Assembly (NCBI GenBank): GCA_036703275.1
Contig: DATNPK010000060.1
Span: 1 to 64,000, forward strand
Reading direction: 5' to 3'
DNA length: 64,000 nucleotides
From: Coleofasciculaceae cyanobacterium
Lineage (GTDB): Bacteria; Cyanobacteriota; Cyanobacteriia; Cyanobacteriales; Xenococcaceae
Shown: positions 63,806 through 64,000 of the stretch, piece after piece
Position numbering within the stretch: the first letter of the stretch is position 1
How the letters are laid out: every line of letters starts with the position of its first letter
Notes under the pieces: generated by a model
What the model saw: the letters and a program-made list of their open reading frames with translations, nothing else
What the model was told of the DNA's origin: nothing
Database searches by the model: none
Made by a program: the position numbers and the translations under genes

Positions 63806-64000
63806 ATGCTTAAAAGTTCCTTAATTATCAGCGTATCTCCTGACGTTATGGGAGGCACTCCAGTTTTTACTGGTACTAGGGTTCCTGTCCAAACACTGCT
63901 GGACTATCTCAAGGCAGGAGAATCCATAGACGATTTCTTGGATGGATTTCCAACTGTGACCAGAGAGCAGGTCATCGCCTTACTTGAAGAGGCTGGAAAG
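63806..64000 (+). CDS. DUF433 antitoxin-like protein, partial at window end
   Basis: The open frame from ATG 63806 runs off the window after 65 codons. It reads LIISVSPDVMGGTPVFTGTR then VPVQTLLDYLKAGESIDDFL and FPTVTREQVIALLEEA, a DUF433 protein, the antitoxin class paired with VapC45-like PIN toxins. The MGGTPVFxGTRVPV motif is diagnostic. A toxin gene would be expected just beyond 64000. Confidence 0.85.
   Translation, partial: MLKSSLIISVSPDVMGGTPVFTGTRVPVQTLLDYLKAGESIDDFLDGFPTVTREQVIALLEEAGK

Noticed and set aside
1-64000. A changed genetic code with TAA and TAG read as glutamine throughout
   Set aside because: Intact genes such as leuS, ssb, yidC, ispF, gpmI and cobW end at TAA or TAG at the normal family length, so these codons do terminate here. 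Only damaged genes show the pattern.

Overview
This is cyanobacterial chromosome. The octamer GCGATCGC (HIP1) occurs throughout both genes and gaps. Several genes are typical of oxygenic phototrophs: CRR7 (NDH-1 assembly), DUF4079, DUF1997, DUF2808, a SigF-type and an RpoD-like group 2 sigma factor, and the rpmH-rnpA-PH-yidC-jag-DUF177 cluster. The DNA is fairly AT-rich with long gaps and many broken genes. That suggests a large, repeat-bearing genome or one undergoing decay; I cannot name a genus.

Positions 1-35 kb are mostly ordinary housekeeping DNA. They hold a truncated ferredoxin, an LD-carboxypeptidase, membrane and lipid-related proteins, a GH104-like muramidase, SelO, CRR7, leuS, ssb, a sugar-nucleotide pyrophosphorylase whose C-terminal phosphomannomutase-like domain has lost its catalytic motifs, cobK, S-formylglutathione hydrolase, a TgpA/DUF58 pair, and two sigma factors flanking an acyl-carrier/alpha-oxoamine synthase fusion. 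The least familiar protein here is an 819-residue DEDDh exonuclease fused to a P-loop ATPase (18.6-21.1 kb).

Positions 35-43 kb hold ispF, a rotamase/HlyB-type exporter pair, a DCC-family thiol oxidoreductase and gpmI. Positions 43-52 kb hold an NHLM-type (nitrile-hydratase-leader microcin) export cluster: an HlyD adaptor, a C39-peptidase ABC exporter (ABC1), a second ABC exporter (ABC2) with a 720-bp internal tandem duplication, and an aspartyl/asparaginyl beta-hydroxylase. All four are interrupted by a stop or frameshift.

Positions 52-60 kb are a graveyard. A PAS histidine kinase is split by an 824-bp ORF-less group II intron and has lost its ATPase domain. There are also an NB-ARC ATPase with an in-frame stop, a Ser/Thr kinase-CHASE2 gene with several stops, an SDR remnant and a TonB-receptor remnant. 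Intact genes among them are a response regulator, a GNAT enzyme, a cupin and a RidA protein.

Positions 60-64 kb hold a CobW GTPase with an overlapping WD40 protein, two small secreted proteins, a tandemly duplicated dead antitoxin and the start of a DUF433 antitoxin that runs off the window.

Across the window at least seven interrupted genes carry TAA or TAG where the family is expected to have glutamine. Intact housekeeping genes also end in TAA or TAG, so I read these as C-to-T nonsense decay rather than a changed code, but the bias deserves a check.
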